From assembly GCF_002878395.1 (NCBI RefSeq), contig NC_061116.1, forward strand, positions 120,008,692-120,072,691: DNA of 64,000 bases, given 5' to 3'. A program made the translations under genes and the position numbers. The notes under the pieces are model-generated. The model saw only the letters and a program-made list of their open reading frames with translations. It did not search any database and was not told where the DNA came from. The stretch comes from Capsicum annuum (lineage: Eukaryota; Streptophyta; Magnoliopsida; Solanales; Solanaceae). Shown here one piece after another: positions 53,228 to 64,000 of the stretch (the stretch's first letter is position 1; the number at the start of each line of letters is the position of its first letter).

Positions 53228-56200
53228 TGTAATACCCCGAACTTTCTTTAAAGTCTAAGTTAGTCTCTAGAAGAACTAGGGATGACTTCCTAAGTGAATA
53301 ATGTTTAAATCAGATAAAATTTCCTCAATTTTGACATTTTATCATGTGATAAATTTAATTATCTTTCCAACAATACCAATTTCGTCAAAATCTGGTATCG
53401 GAGTAAAAAGTTATGGATATTTTATAGAGAAGTGTCTGAACTGTCCAGGAGCGATGAGTAGGCAGACGGTCCATCTTGCTTGCGATGGACCATTTCTCTG
53501 GCCATCATAACTAATAAATAAAACCCATTCAATGGCCAAGTGCGACGGTCAGGCCGACAGACCATCGAGTTAGCAACGGATCGTCGCCCAAGCTGTCACA
53601 ACTGAGGTAGTGACCTCATCTTTTAGCCAAAGTTCGAATGACATGTCGATGGAACATTGAGCTAGCGACGAACCATGTCACAAGCCATCGCAACCAAGGA
53701 AATGAACCTGTGTTCTATCAAGGTGCAATGGGCAGGCTCGACGGACCGTTGCCCAAGCCATCGCAGATCCCGTTCAGCAATTTAAAGCCATTTTTTAAAA
53801 GGGTTTTTGGGTCTTTTTCCACCCCTTTTAACACCTATTTATATCATACTAGAGCTCACAACTCCTTATTCATCCATAACATCAAAATTAGGTTTTCTTT
53901 CAAGATCAATCCCCAAGAACAAGATTCACACCTTTCTTCAAGAAAACTCAAGAATCAAACGTCACAATTCAAGAACCTTCGAGAAAAGTTATTCTCTTTC
54001 AAGATTCAAGCTTTGAAGGTATGTTAGATGTTGATTCTTGGGTCCCTTCCACCCAAGAAGTTCAAGAATCCTTTTTCAAACAATAAAGATTGTATATTTA
54101 GAAGTTTTCATGATTTATGTGAGTTGAAGTTCTTGTTCATGTTATTGTTGAGTTTTGATTCATGTTCAAAATTATAAATTTCATGATTTAGTCCTAGTAT
54201 GTGATGATTTGCGTAATATTTATGATAAAACCTTCAAGGTGCATGTTGATTGATGTAACCATGTTAATTAGATGTAGAAATTATTGTATAACCAAAGCAT
54301 GCTCTCCATATGTTTGATAAAATGCCTATGTGAATGAGATAGAGCCTTTATAGCATGTTGACAAGAAATCCCCAATTATGTGTAAGTTAATGCATGCCAA
54401 ATATTTGTTGAAAGGCCTTAGTGGATGAATTATGGTATGTTAACATGCATTCCTATTCATGTGCAAGTTTATGACCTTTAAGTGCTTGATGAAATGCCTT
54501 ATTGATTGTATTATGAGTTGTTGACCATTGTCAAGTATTCAAGGATTGTCATGTCTTATATATTTCATGCTATCGAGTACTGGGGGTATTTAATACCTAA
54601 TAATTTAGCTGTGTGCCTTGAGCCAGTGTCAGTTACAGTACCCTCAATCATGTCAAGATCAGTAGTATTCTTAGCTAGTTACAGAATTCAGTAGAATGCA
54701 GTCAGTTACATGACTTAGGAAAATTCAGTAAGCTCAATATTATTCCAAGTCTTGTCTAATACTCAATTCAAGACCTCAATAATGTTCAAGTATTTAGTTC
54801 AGAACATAATAGAATTCAGTCAGTTAGTAGAAATCAGAAGTATACCATCAGCCAATAGAACCCAGTAAACTCAGTCTAGTTCAGTTAATTAGTATGATTA
54901 GTAATAGATTTAGATCAGTCTAGTACAGTCTAAGAATCAGTTTAGTGTCTATTCAGTTGGGAGTAGGATTCAACAGCGAGCGAGGGCAGGGATGACGGCT
55001 TCCCTATTAGAGAGGTAGAGTCATTAGTAGTAGTCCCTGTACTCTAGAACTGCATAGCTAGCATAGGATGAGGAGTCACCCATTAGATTAAGGCTTGGCT
55101 TTCTGCTTAGGGTCACCCATTAGAAAGGCTTGACCATAGAAGTGTCTTTACCCGTGGCACAATACTGACAACTTCTAGCTAGGGTTACAGGTTAGACCCT
55201 ACTAGTTCAGATTAAGGGGCATGTCATTTAGATGACTACTTCTTATAGTCTTTAATTTAGATTCAATCTCAGTAATAGAACTCAGTTCAACTATACAGAA
55301 ATCGGGACTGTCAGATATAGTCAATCAGCTTAGTAAAGAACTTAGATAGTTCCAAAGATTCAGAGATCACCCGTTAGATAGGCTTGATCTCATTTTCAGT
55401 AAATCATATTCATTATCAGTAGATTCAGATATCACCCGCTAGATAGGATTGATCTCAGATTCATTCAATAAGTATCAGTAGCAGCAGATTTAAGGATCAC
55501 CCGCTTAATAGGCTTGATCTCAGATTTTAGCATTTGTAGACTTAGTTATCAGAATTCAGTATTAGTAAACTCAGATAGCAGTTATCAGTAAACCCAATTA
55601 TCAGTAATCTAGTTATTAAAATTTAGTATTCAGTGTTATTATGATTTCAGTTATAGTTTGTGCATTTATGCATGTATCCTCATTCAGTAGTCTTATGTTA
55701 TCCAGTCAGCTATAGTTTATGCATATGATCCTTTGAATTTAGCCTTACCTCATCTAGTGTACCAGTATATTCTCACATACTAACACATACTTTTCTCTTA
55801 TGCTATAGTGTTTTATACCATAGGTTCAGAAGCACGAGAACCAGAGCACCCTTAGCAGTTTAGATTCAGCCAATAGTAGTAGACTTAGCAGTGAGTCCTC
55901 ATTATTTGAGGATGTTTTATTTTTTCATTATATTTCTAGATTCAGTATTTTAGTGGTCGAAATTATTTGGGGGATTTTCCCATCAACTCCTTATTCAGAC
56001 AGTTTAGAGGCTTTTAGACTAGATGTTCAGACAGTTGCTTTAGTATTTTTGATACTTTATTCAGTTGCATTTTAGTTTTTGAACCTTATGGAAAGTTTTT
56101 GCCAGTTTTTTTTCATATTTTTACAGTATATTATGCAGTGCTCAGTTACAGGTACCAGAAAAGGGTTAGCTTGTGGTCCTTTGGGATTATGAGCACCGTG

Positions 56201-56233
56201 TAGCATCTTGGGTACCAGAATCGGGGTGTTACA
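53228..56233 (+). repeat. Solo LTR 1 (3.0 kb), CAGTT-rich Ty3/gypsy family
   Basis: TGTAATACCCCGAAC ... CAGAATCGGGGTGTTACA, flanked by the 5-base duplication TGTCT. Same family as the LTRs at 4251 and 46636. No internal domain and no second LTR, so it is the product of LTR-LTR recombination. It lies inside the Athila-like element. Three units of a GATCACCCG(C/T)TAGATAGGCTTGATCTCAG repeat lie at 55365-55535. ORF 53638-54027 and others inside are chance. Confidence 0.9.
55365..55535 (+). repeat. Short tandem repeat inside solo LTR 1
   Basis: Three diverged units of about 60-70 bases with the common core ATCACCCG(C/T)TAGATAGG(C/A)TTGATCTCA. Confidence 0.8.
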
Positions 56234-56238
56234 TGTCT
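56234..56238. repeat. Target-site duplication of solo LTR 1 (right)
   Basis: TGTCT, as at 53223-53227. Confidence 0.85.
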
Positions 56239-57258
56239 GCCTTATTGAACAAACATCAACTAGACACTTTTTCTAACAATACTGTTTAGAACTCAAAGAA
56301 TGGCAATCATTGTTTAGCTATTACTACTCAGAGAGGTAAGGTTACTATAGATCCACCTATGACTATGGTTGATAATATAAGGAATGATTTTATGACTAGT
56401 GAGGATACAACAAAAAAATTGGTGATAAATGATAAGGCCTCTCAAAATCCTGTAATTGCAGAAAAAGGAGTTGAAAACAAAGAAAAGGGTAAGCAGGTCA
56501 CACCAGTATTGAAGTCCATTCCCAAACTTCCTCTGCCTTTTCCCCAAAGATTAAAGAAGAAAGCCGAAGATGGGAAGTATTAGAAGTTTATTTCTATGCT
56601 AGAGGAGTTGACTATGAAAATCTTTCTTGTTAAAGCTACAGAACAGATTCCTGGTTATGTGAAGTTTATGAAGGATTTGGTGACAAATAAGAGACCTATC
56701 AGTTATGAGGCTGTTGGTGGTGTGCACCATTATAGTTTGATTATATCTCGATCTTTTATGCAAAAGAAAGGTGACCTACGTGACTTTATAATTCCTTGCA
56801 TGATTAGGTCATCTAAATTTGCCAAGGCTTTGTGTGACCTAGGTGCAAACATTAACTTGATGCCATAAGCAGTGTTCAAACAAATGGGCTTAAGACCCCT
56901 CGAACAAACGAGATGCAATTATTAATGGCAGATCATATGATCATGAAGCTTATGTGCATATTATTTGATATTTTAGTCATGATAAACAACTTTATCTTTC
57001 CTACCGACTTCTTTTATCTTGGATTGCGAGGTTGATTTTGAGATGCCCATAATTTTAGAAAGATCACTTTTAGCCAGCAGGAGAGCATTGGTAGATATGG
57101 AAAGGGATGAGATAAAGATTGGGCTGAATAATAAGAAAGTCATATTCAATGTTCGTAGAACTATGAAACAACTAAAAAACATAAAGATGGTTTCAGTTAT
57201 AAATAGTTTTGATGACTTGGAAGCCAACCTAAGGACTACTTGGATGAATTATGAGTAA
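56239..57258 (+). pseudogene. Athila-like retropepsin region (broken)
   Basis: End of gag and protease of the 50-62 kb element. 56359-56583: linker ending LPLPFPQRLKKK. 56596-56868: FMKDLVTNKRPI, then the protease entry FAKALCDLGANINLMP, where the catalytic D(S/T/L)G context is DLGA as is common in Athila/Tat proteases. 57019-57258: LDCEVDFEMPIILERSLLASRRALVD and KKVIFNVRRTMKQ, the second half of the fold. A stop after NLMP and a frameshifted stretch at 56900-57015 inactivate it. The RT that should follow is absent. Confidence 0.83.
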
Positions 57259-57631
57259 TTAAGTCCCCGTTGTCATGCCGCGATATTAAATCAAATGTTG
57301 CTTGGATGGTAACCCACTGCCACCCAAGATGTCTTATTATTTCAGTATTTATTTTTATTCTTGTTATTGTGATTGACATTAGACCCATGCACCTAAGGTG
57401 CCTCAGGTGTGTTCCTAACTCCCTTATTTTACTTTGTCTTAATGCACTGGGGACAATGCATGTTTAATTTATGGGGGCATGGATACTTATGGGTTTATAT
57501 GTCCTCTCGAGGTTTTTGTTACCTTGTCTCTTTTCCCTAGAGAGTGTTGTCTTAGTAGATCTAGCATGTTTAAGATATTGTGTTTTATTGTATTTTTGTT
57601 ATATTTGTAATATTTGTGTGATGTTTTATTA
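57259..57631 (+). other. Athila-like element, region after protease (RT and integrase missing)
   Basis: Sequence turns from protease directly into what looks like 3' non-coding text (ACTGGGGACAATGCATGTTTAATTTATGGGGGCATGG). No RT, RNase H or integrase motif occurs here or in 60236-61469, so pol has been deleted or was never present. Confidence 0.65.
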
Positions 57632-57636
57632 GGAGA
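57632..57636. repeat. Target-site duplication of solo LTR 2 (left)
   Basis: GGAGA, repeated exactly at 60231-60235. Confidence 0.85.
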
Positions 57637-60230
57637 TGTCATGACCCAAAAATCAAGGGTCATGATGGCACTTGTCGTGGAAAGCCTTAACAAGTAAGCC
57701 GATCACCCAAACGGATATGAAATAAGAAAAATCAATACCAAAACCCAAGGCAAGGTTTCTAGAATGAAGCCGAACCACACAAATATGATAATGACAGAAG
57801 TACATAACCAAAAATACAATACGAAATCCCAAAACATAGTGTCATAGTGTAAGAACTACTAAATATATCTCGAATGTCAAAAATGCAATAATAGTACAAA
57901 AGGATCAAAATATATCTCTGAATGCAAATAAGACATGAGATAGATAAAAAGAGGTAGTAGATCAACTCCAGAAGCATAGATCAACCGCCACCTCAAATAT
58001 ACTCTAGATACCACCTAAACTAGCTATCGTACGGCTTACTCATACCTGGATATGCACCAAAAGGGTGCGGTAGGGGTGAGTATGGTCTACTTCTACTCAG
58101 TAGGTATCATTTGATGATTGAGAAAAGTAGAAAATCAAGTACATAAAATACACACTATGGGGAGATCGTTTAATCAGAAAATGTTCCAAATAGTAGCCTA
58201 CACCATATCTACTAACAATTATACAATATTCACATATATCACACAAAAATACGAGAAAGAACTAAAGATATATAGGTATCACACCTACAAGTATGACGAA
58301 GAAGTACACATAGGTAGATATCACATCAAAGACGATAATACAACACAAAATGAGCATAATATATATGAAATTCAAAGAAGATAATGATGATGATGATGTG
58401 ATGTGATGCTCAAGGTTGTCGCACAACCTCTGTATACACCTATCAAGCTGTGCTCCTGAGGTAGGACCCACGGAAAAGGGGGGAGGGTTCATCAACCCAT
58501 TACAATAATATTTAATAGCAATGTCCATGACTCATCTCCAACACATACATTGGCATAGGGTCTATTAAGATGTCACAAGCTAGTATTTCCAGTATTTCCA
58601 TAGTTGTACCAATATTTTACAAGTATATATAACATAAGGATGTAATTCTCATAACCAACCACAATGATAATTTTCAAATCATGTAGCCATGTGAGCCAAA
58701 ATTCCACTCAATGCAACATATGCCAAATACAGAGTTATATATACACAACAATATACCATTGTTACCACATAAATTCTAATTTAGGCCTCTTTACTAGAAA
58801 AGATAGCACCAAGTATGCATACACAAGTCCAACAACATCATATAAAATCCCACACGATCACACATAACAGATAATGTCTCAAAACCACCAAATAAAAACA
58901 ACATAGGCCCCCACACGAGAACAACATAGTAATAAAACCATCTCCATGATTATTTCCCACACCCATAACATAATTTTTATACCAACATTAATAACCTAGC
59001 CAGTTTGAAGAAAGTTAAGCTATAACCTATCTCAAATATTAAAAATAGTTACAAATAAGCCTTCAACTCTGAGTTTCACCTTATGAACGAACCAAAAATT
59101 AGCTAAAACACACAAATATGGAATCTACATGTTAAAAGAAAGTGAATGATATTCATATTGTTCATTTTTAGGTTGGTGTCAAAACGAACCCCCCTAAATG
59201 GGCTTTCAAAAAAGAAGGGTAAAACTAAAATTTTAGCTAAAAATTATATTACCTAAGATTAAAGGAATTCATAGAAGAAAACACAAGTAAAAACAAGTTG
59301 TAATTGGGGTTTACATTGAGAAATTGCTAATTTAGGCCTTCCGAGCCAAAATCCACAAATTCTATTTTTAAATCCAAGTTCTAACAGGTTTAAATGATAA
59401 AAATACAAAAAAAGTAATTGAAATAGGGATTTGGAGATTACCCAAGCTTAAAAATTGAAGAAATTGCATAAAAGCTCAAAGACCCAAGCTCCAAGTCTAA
59501 AAAATGATAAAAAAATAACAAAAATTAGGGATATGACCCACCCAAGCATGACGTAAGCAATCATTGAATCACTTAAGTGGTCATTGCAAAAGTAACCACT
59601 TATCGCTTACGTGATGCATGCTTTATCTCATAAGAGACATGACTATTGCTTATGCGAGGGGATCCTACGCTATGGGGAGTCGCTTAAGTGATAACCCCCA
59701 CTGTCAGGTTTCTTAAGTAACCAACGATCATCTAAGTAGGTGCACTAGCTACGAACCCCTCAAAATTCATCCAAAATCCCAAGAATACAAACAAACTATG
59801 CTACTAGACTAAATTCGATGCTCTAAACTCAATGAAGATATTAAATTTTTAAAAAAAATATCATTTTCACAAAGTTTACTCCCGAAACCCAATTTCACCA
59901 CTCTCTAAATCGAGGGTCAAAATGAGATATAAAAGATGTAAAACCATACCAACCATGATACCAACCTAAAATTGGAGTTTTAGATCTACTAGCACCTATT
60001 ATTTTGCCATTCAATTCACAAATTAATAAATATTGATGAAGTTAACTATAAAGCCTTTATAATCACCAAAAATCACAATCTTGCCCAAATCACGTATAAA
60101 TACACTGAGAACTATGCCAATCATTCCCATACCCCAAAAATACCATTAGGCAATCATGGGAAGGAGTAAAATAGTTAAATCACACTGAAATGAATAATTC
60201 TTTTAAATCACCAAAAATTAGGTCATTACA
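57637..60230 (-). repeat. Solo LTR 2 (2.6 kb), TGTAATGACC family
   Basis: Read on the minus strand it starts TGTAATGACCTAATTTTTGG and ends CATCATGACCCTTGATTTTTGGGTCATGACA. It is flanked by GGAGA on both sides. Orientation is set by comparison of its end with 12470-12505 and of its start with 44263. No internal domain. ORFs 57759-57977, 58118-58384, 58262-58528 and 58664-58867 are chance. Confidence 0.87.
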
Positions 60231-60235
60231 GGAGA
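60231..60235. repeat. Target-site duplication of solo LTR 2 (right)
   Basis: GGAGA, as at 57632-57636. Confidence 0.85.
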
Positions 60236-61469
60236 GGAACCTTGGTGTAAGCATATTTTATTTTTATAACAAGAAAATAATTCCCTTCTATTTTTTGTTA
60301 TGAACTATGTGTTGAGAAGATATGAGATTATGATCATTGTTGGATATTGTTATATATTATTATTAGGGACAAAACAACCTAGGTTAGCATTGCATGAATT
60401 GAATAGGTAGTAGTTTATAACATAACCTGTACTATCTGAGTATGAGGTATTTACTGAGTACACTTTGTGTGTGCAATTCAAAACTTGCTCATTAGTCTTG
60501 CCTAGGTTATAAGATAGTTAGTTGGGTCAGGATCATAGGCTAGTTTTGAATAAGTCCACTTTTAAATTGACCAAATAAAAATAAGTATCCCTTGATCCCA
60601 AATTTGAGCCTTAAGTGACTTATTTTATTTATATATTTTACCTTTTACCTTCCTATTTTAATTACAATGAACTTGTTTTGGCCCTGGTTTCTCTTTAGAC
60701 ATTGTGTATAGGTGGCTATCATAGGGGCACATAGTTGGAGACGGGTATGAAGAAGATGTTGAGAAAGAAAAGAAAGTAGGGTTGGGTTTGGTAGAAAAAA
60801 AAGAATTAAAAAGAAACACAAAAAAAGAGAAAAAGAAAAGAAATAAATAGAAATTATGAAGAAAACCACACCCAATATGAAAATAAATAAAGGAGAATAA
60901 GAGAGAATAAATGGAGCATGGTTACATAGTGGAGCCAAAATGCAAGTGTAATCTCAAGTAATGTTGAGTTGGTACTTCCCCCAAACCTATATTATAAATG
61001 GAGAAAATTCCTATAGTGGTGCTAGTCCAATTTTTTGAAGAACTAAGGTGTAGAAAATAAGGGCATGTCGATATGCACATTGTTTGAACTTATTTGTGAG
61101 GGAGAGTTATTTGATGTAATCTTTGTATTGATATTTATTATGATACTGTAAGAGTATGGTACTTCTTTGCTGTGAGGGTACATGGATTGCATTATTAGCT
61201 GCTTATTTGTTCAAGTGATGTCATTTACATAGATGCTTGGTTGTTTGTTTCTAATCTAATACCATAACTTGATTCCTTTTATGTCATGATATTGTGATAC
61301 ATATATACATAGAATGGTCTTGAAAGTTGTGTATAGGAGGGGGTTTAAAAGTTTGAACTGAATTAATAAATACTCTTAGAGGTGCCTTAGGTTTCTCTTA
61401 GTTAAGCATCATAGTTTTTATTGTGTTTTAGTTTCTAAATGACGTGCAAACATTCTAAGTTAAGAGTGT
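60236..61469 (+). other. Athila-like element, 3' non-coding region
   Basis: About 1.2 kb between solo LTR 2 and the 3' LTR without a long frame. An A/G-rich stretch lies at 60755-60910 (its minus-strand frame 60645-60938 is compositional). The polypurine tract expected before 61470 is poor (CTAAGTTAAGAGTGT). Athila elements often have long non-coding or env-like 3' regions; no env-like frame is seen. Confidence 0.6.
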
Positions 61470-62820
61470 TGATGTGACACGGTTTCATGGAACTTTTGAT
61501 GCTTAAAATAAGGAAATTATGCAAGAAATTGGGCATTCTTGTTGGATATAATGTGTTTTTGTGTTAATTTTGTAGAAAAATAGGCTTTGGAGCAAAAAAT
61601 AAGATAGAAGGATGAAAACTAAGTTGAGTGATGACCCACAAGTTGACCCATGACTCATGGGTGGGACGTACTAGATGTGAGTGAAGGTGTGACTTGGAGA
61701 TTTGAAGATGAAAAGTAAAGTCTAATCCCCCAAAGTGGCCTACGATCTATGAATCCAACCCATGACTCGTGAGTTAGAGTCATGAGTCAATACTGAAGCT
61801 TTAGGTTGATCCTAATTTCTATGATTTCAAGTCACGACTCATGGGTCTAATACACGACCCAACTAACGAGTTGTAGGTGCTGCCCACTTGCTTTTCCTAC
61901 ACAATTTAGGATATGATTTGTTGTGTATCTATAAATAATCCTTTGATGTTTTTTATTAGTTTGCACACTTTATACAATTTTTATATTATTTTGAGATACT
62001 GAGATACATTATTGATCTTGAAATCATTAACAATGGTTTTTGGGGTTTCTAATCAAGTTGAGATTTTGATTTTTAATCTTATTCTTGTAAGTACAATATT
62101 ATGCTTTCACCAATGGAATATTCTTGTATGCTTACGATCATGAGTATCCCCATAACTAGGGTTGTGGAAACCATGATGAATTAATGAAGCAGGTTATGTT
62201 TGAAGTCATTCTAGACTAGTGTTTTTGCATGTATTGGTACTTTCTTCAGTTTGATTGCTTTCTTGAATGTGGCCAATGTTAGGAACTCACCTATATTCTT
62301 AACCTTCTTGAGAGAGAGGTATATATTTATAAAAGAAAATAATGATAGTAATTTGAAGCTATCTACCTTCATCTAATTAACTTGAGCCATAAATGAGATA
62401 GTTAATATTAGATCACAAAACAAAAGTTAGTAATACAATACTCTGAGTCCGAAAGGAGCTGAGTGAAACTCACTCAAACCAAGGTTGAGAGATGGTTAGG
62501 TGATACATATCTTATTAGTTTTTACATGTAATACATTGGGATAGTTTGTTAAGCATGAACAACTTGTAGAGTTATAAAGTCATGGGAAAAACAATCCTAA
62601 GGCCCATCTCATATTGATCATAGTCTGATTAACTAGCAATTACTACTATTACAACTTACTTTTAACCCCCATTTTATTTACGTAATTTCCAATTACATTA
62701 ATAAATTCTTGACAAACTTTAGGCGTATTCCTTATGAGATCGACCCCAACCTAATTGGATTCTATATTTTTTTGATGACTGCTTTATACTTTATTGAGAG
62801 GTGTATTTTGGGCGACATCA
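61470..62820 (+). repeat. 3' LTR of Athila-like element (1.35 kb)
   Basis: TGATGTGACACGGTTTCATGG ... GGGCGACATCA, the partner of 50184-51517. The flanking five bases (CTCGG left of the 5' LTR, TTCAG right of this one) do not match, so no target-site duplication can be shown for this element. Confidence 0.85.
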
Positions 62821-63414
62821 TTCAGTCTAGTTATTTAGTTATTTCTCTTTTATTTATGCTTTAAGCGCTTATGAGGGACAATATAGGTGATAGATGATAT
62901 TTACTCAAGTTACTTATTCTATCTATTGACTAGTTTATCTTGACTTGTAGTATTACTTTGATTTAGCCATATCCTTAAATTGAGTTTATATTCTCACATT
63001 ACATTTTACTTTTATTATAATTTAGCTCATTCAACCGATGATGTCTACCGATTACCCAGTATTTTTGATACTTATACTATACTTCTGCATCTTTTTTTGA
63101 TGTAGATCCGAGTATTAGCTACCACCACTGACCTTTTTTCATGTTCGCTTTGGGGGATTCAGAGATCGGGTGAGCTTTTTGAGCTGGAGTTGATCCTCTT
63201 TTCTTCTGCTATTTTTGGATAGTCTTTACTTTTTTGAGACTTCCAGTATATTTCATACTATTTAGTGCTCTATTATTTTTGTATTTTGTGGCTCATGTAC
63301 TGAGCTTACCAGGTTATGGGATACTCTTTTTGCATATTTTCTCCATTTCCCATGTCCTCTAGTCCTTTCATGATTATTTATTTTTATTTAGTTTTCTACT
63401 TGTATATCTAAATT
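62821..63414 (+). repeat. 3' part of an LTR of a further Ty3/gypsy element
   Basis: LTR end text (TGATGTAGATCCGAGTATTAGCTACC, TCGGGTGAGCTTTTTGAGCTGGAG, CTCATGTACTGAGC) followed by a primer-binding-like site. It resembles the fragment at 11880-12505. Its 5' part is missing. Confidence 0.55.
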
Positions 63415-63430
63415 CGATATCAGAGTCTAG
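63415..63430 (+). other. Decayed tRNA-Met primer-binding site
   Basis: GATATCAGAGTCTAGG, compared with the TGGTATCAGAGCCTAGG usual in Solanaceae gypsy elements. It is followed by TAGTAGAGTCTCACCGATCAGTA leader text. Confidence 0.5.
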
Positions 63431-63616
63431 GTTCACTGGTGTTATTGGTACAAGAGCAAGTGTCTAGTAGAGTCTCACCGATCAGTATAATGATGTTTGT
63501 ATCCTATCTTTGAGAGGCTACAAGATATTATTTGGAAAATCATACTTTCTTTATTCTTTTTGTGTGATAAGTCTATATTGGTTTTTAAGTTCTCATCTAT
63601 TTCACCCTTTTTGTAG

Positions 63617-64000
63617 ATGGCTACAATATGAGCTACAATGATTAGAGATTATGACCCCGACTCTACAACTGGGGTACCCATTTAAGGCTAAGGTCATCCC
63701 TAAGGTCGAGGCCAGGCTAGAGTTGTAGCCATAGCTAGAGGTCTAGACAAAGTTCCTTTACCAAACCCTGCTATTACTCTTAAGCCAGAGGTCTTTCCAC
63801 TGGTTTAGCTGCCCTTTCCAATATTGGTCCATGGGGTAGCCAAGGACCCATTGGTATTTATACATTTATTAGTTCTAAAAAATGAGTTTCTTCAGTTATT
63901 GGGTTAATATTTTATCATTGTATGATAGTGCTCAATTAGTAGACTAGAGCATTACTAATATAAGATCATAACCTATAGCTGCAACCCCTAGAGTCAAGTT
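63617..64000 (+). pseudogene. Start of a Ty3/gypsy gag, runs off the window
   Basis: ATG 63617 after a leader that ends TTTTTGTAG. The text then encodes broken Arg/Gly-rich gag N-terminus (GHP.GRGQARVVAIARG) with stops at several places, as is typical for gypsy gags with a (G/R)-rich head. Not functional. Confidence 0.5.

Noticed and set aside
50184..62820. Target-site duplication of the Athila-like element
   Set aside because: CTCGG and TTCAG differ; no duplication can be claimed.
1..64000. Host genes, tRNA or rRNA genes
   Set aside because: Every long protein-like frame falls in a retroelement, LINE or pararetrovirus, apart from the acidic ORF at 27449. No cloverleaf or rRNA sequence was recognised. 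TGGTATCAGAGC words are primer-binding sites, not tRNA genes.

Overview
This is repeat-dense plant nuclear DNA, most likely from a nightshade (Solanaceae). I found no host protein-coding gene, rRNA or tRNA. The evidence for the host group is the 3' tail of an RTE-type LINE of the kind common in Solanaceae, Tekay/Del-like Ty3/gypsy elements with very long LTRs (2.7-3.0 kb), and endogenous pararetrovirus (EPRV, Caulimoviridae) sequence resembling the solendovirus-like copies known from tobacco, tomato and pepper relatives. The genus of the host is inference only.

Layout. 1-6972: a minus-strand Ty3/gypsy element (integrase at the left edge, then RNase H, RT, gag, PBS and 5' LTR). It is nested in a second, plus-strand chromovirus (6973-9520) whose 3' LTR starts at 9521. 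11.9-12.5 kb is a further LTR end and 12.5-14.3 kb is T/A-rich low-complexity DNA. 14.3-21.5 kb is the first EPRV block: a plus-strand segment (copy A) facing a minus-strand segment (copy B). 21.5-28.5 kb is AT-rich repeat DNA with LTR remnants, two unlike CACTA transposon ends, a 1.4-kb minisatellite and one acidic ORF. 28.5-43.0 kb is the second EPRV block: plus-strand copy C (protease-RT-RNase H), a scrambled mosaic, then minus-strand copy D, which is longer than one viral genome, and a short plus-strand copy E. An RTE LINE is inserted in the pol gene of copy D. 43.0-49.5 kb holds LTR fragments and one long LTR. 50.2-62.8 kb is an Athila-like element with two LTRs that keeps gag and protease but has no visible RT or integrase. 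It carries two nested solo LTRs, each with a perfect 5-bp target-site duplication. 62.8-64.0 kb starts another Ty3/gypsy element.

The EPRV is the most informative part. Its genetic order can be read across copies: promoter with TATA box and nearby poly(A) signals; a long leader with three conserved small ORFs (about 78, 84 and 68-71 codons); the tRNA-Met primer-binding site; a coiled-coil small ORF; a coat-protein ORF with basic region and CCHC knuckle; a movement-protein ORF whose C-terminal part looks like a second retropepsin fold; a protease-RT-RNase H ORF; and a transactivator-like ORF that overlaps the end of pol. Neighbouring ORFs overlap or abut (including ATGA overlaps), as expected for polycistronic translation in Caulimoviridae. 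From the spacing of its terminal repeat in copy D, the viral genome is about 8.1 kb after subtracting the LINE. Every copy is broken by stops, frameshifts or rearrangement, although the 492-codon coat-protein frame of copy B is open throughout. All boundaries come from reading by eye, without database searches.
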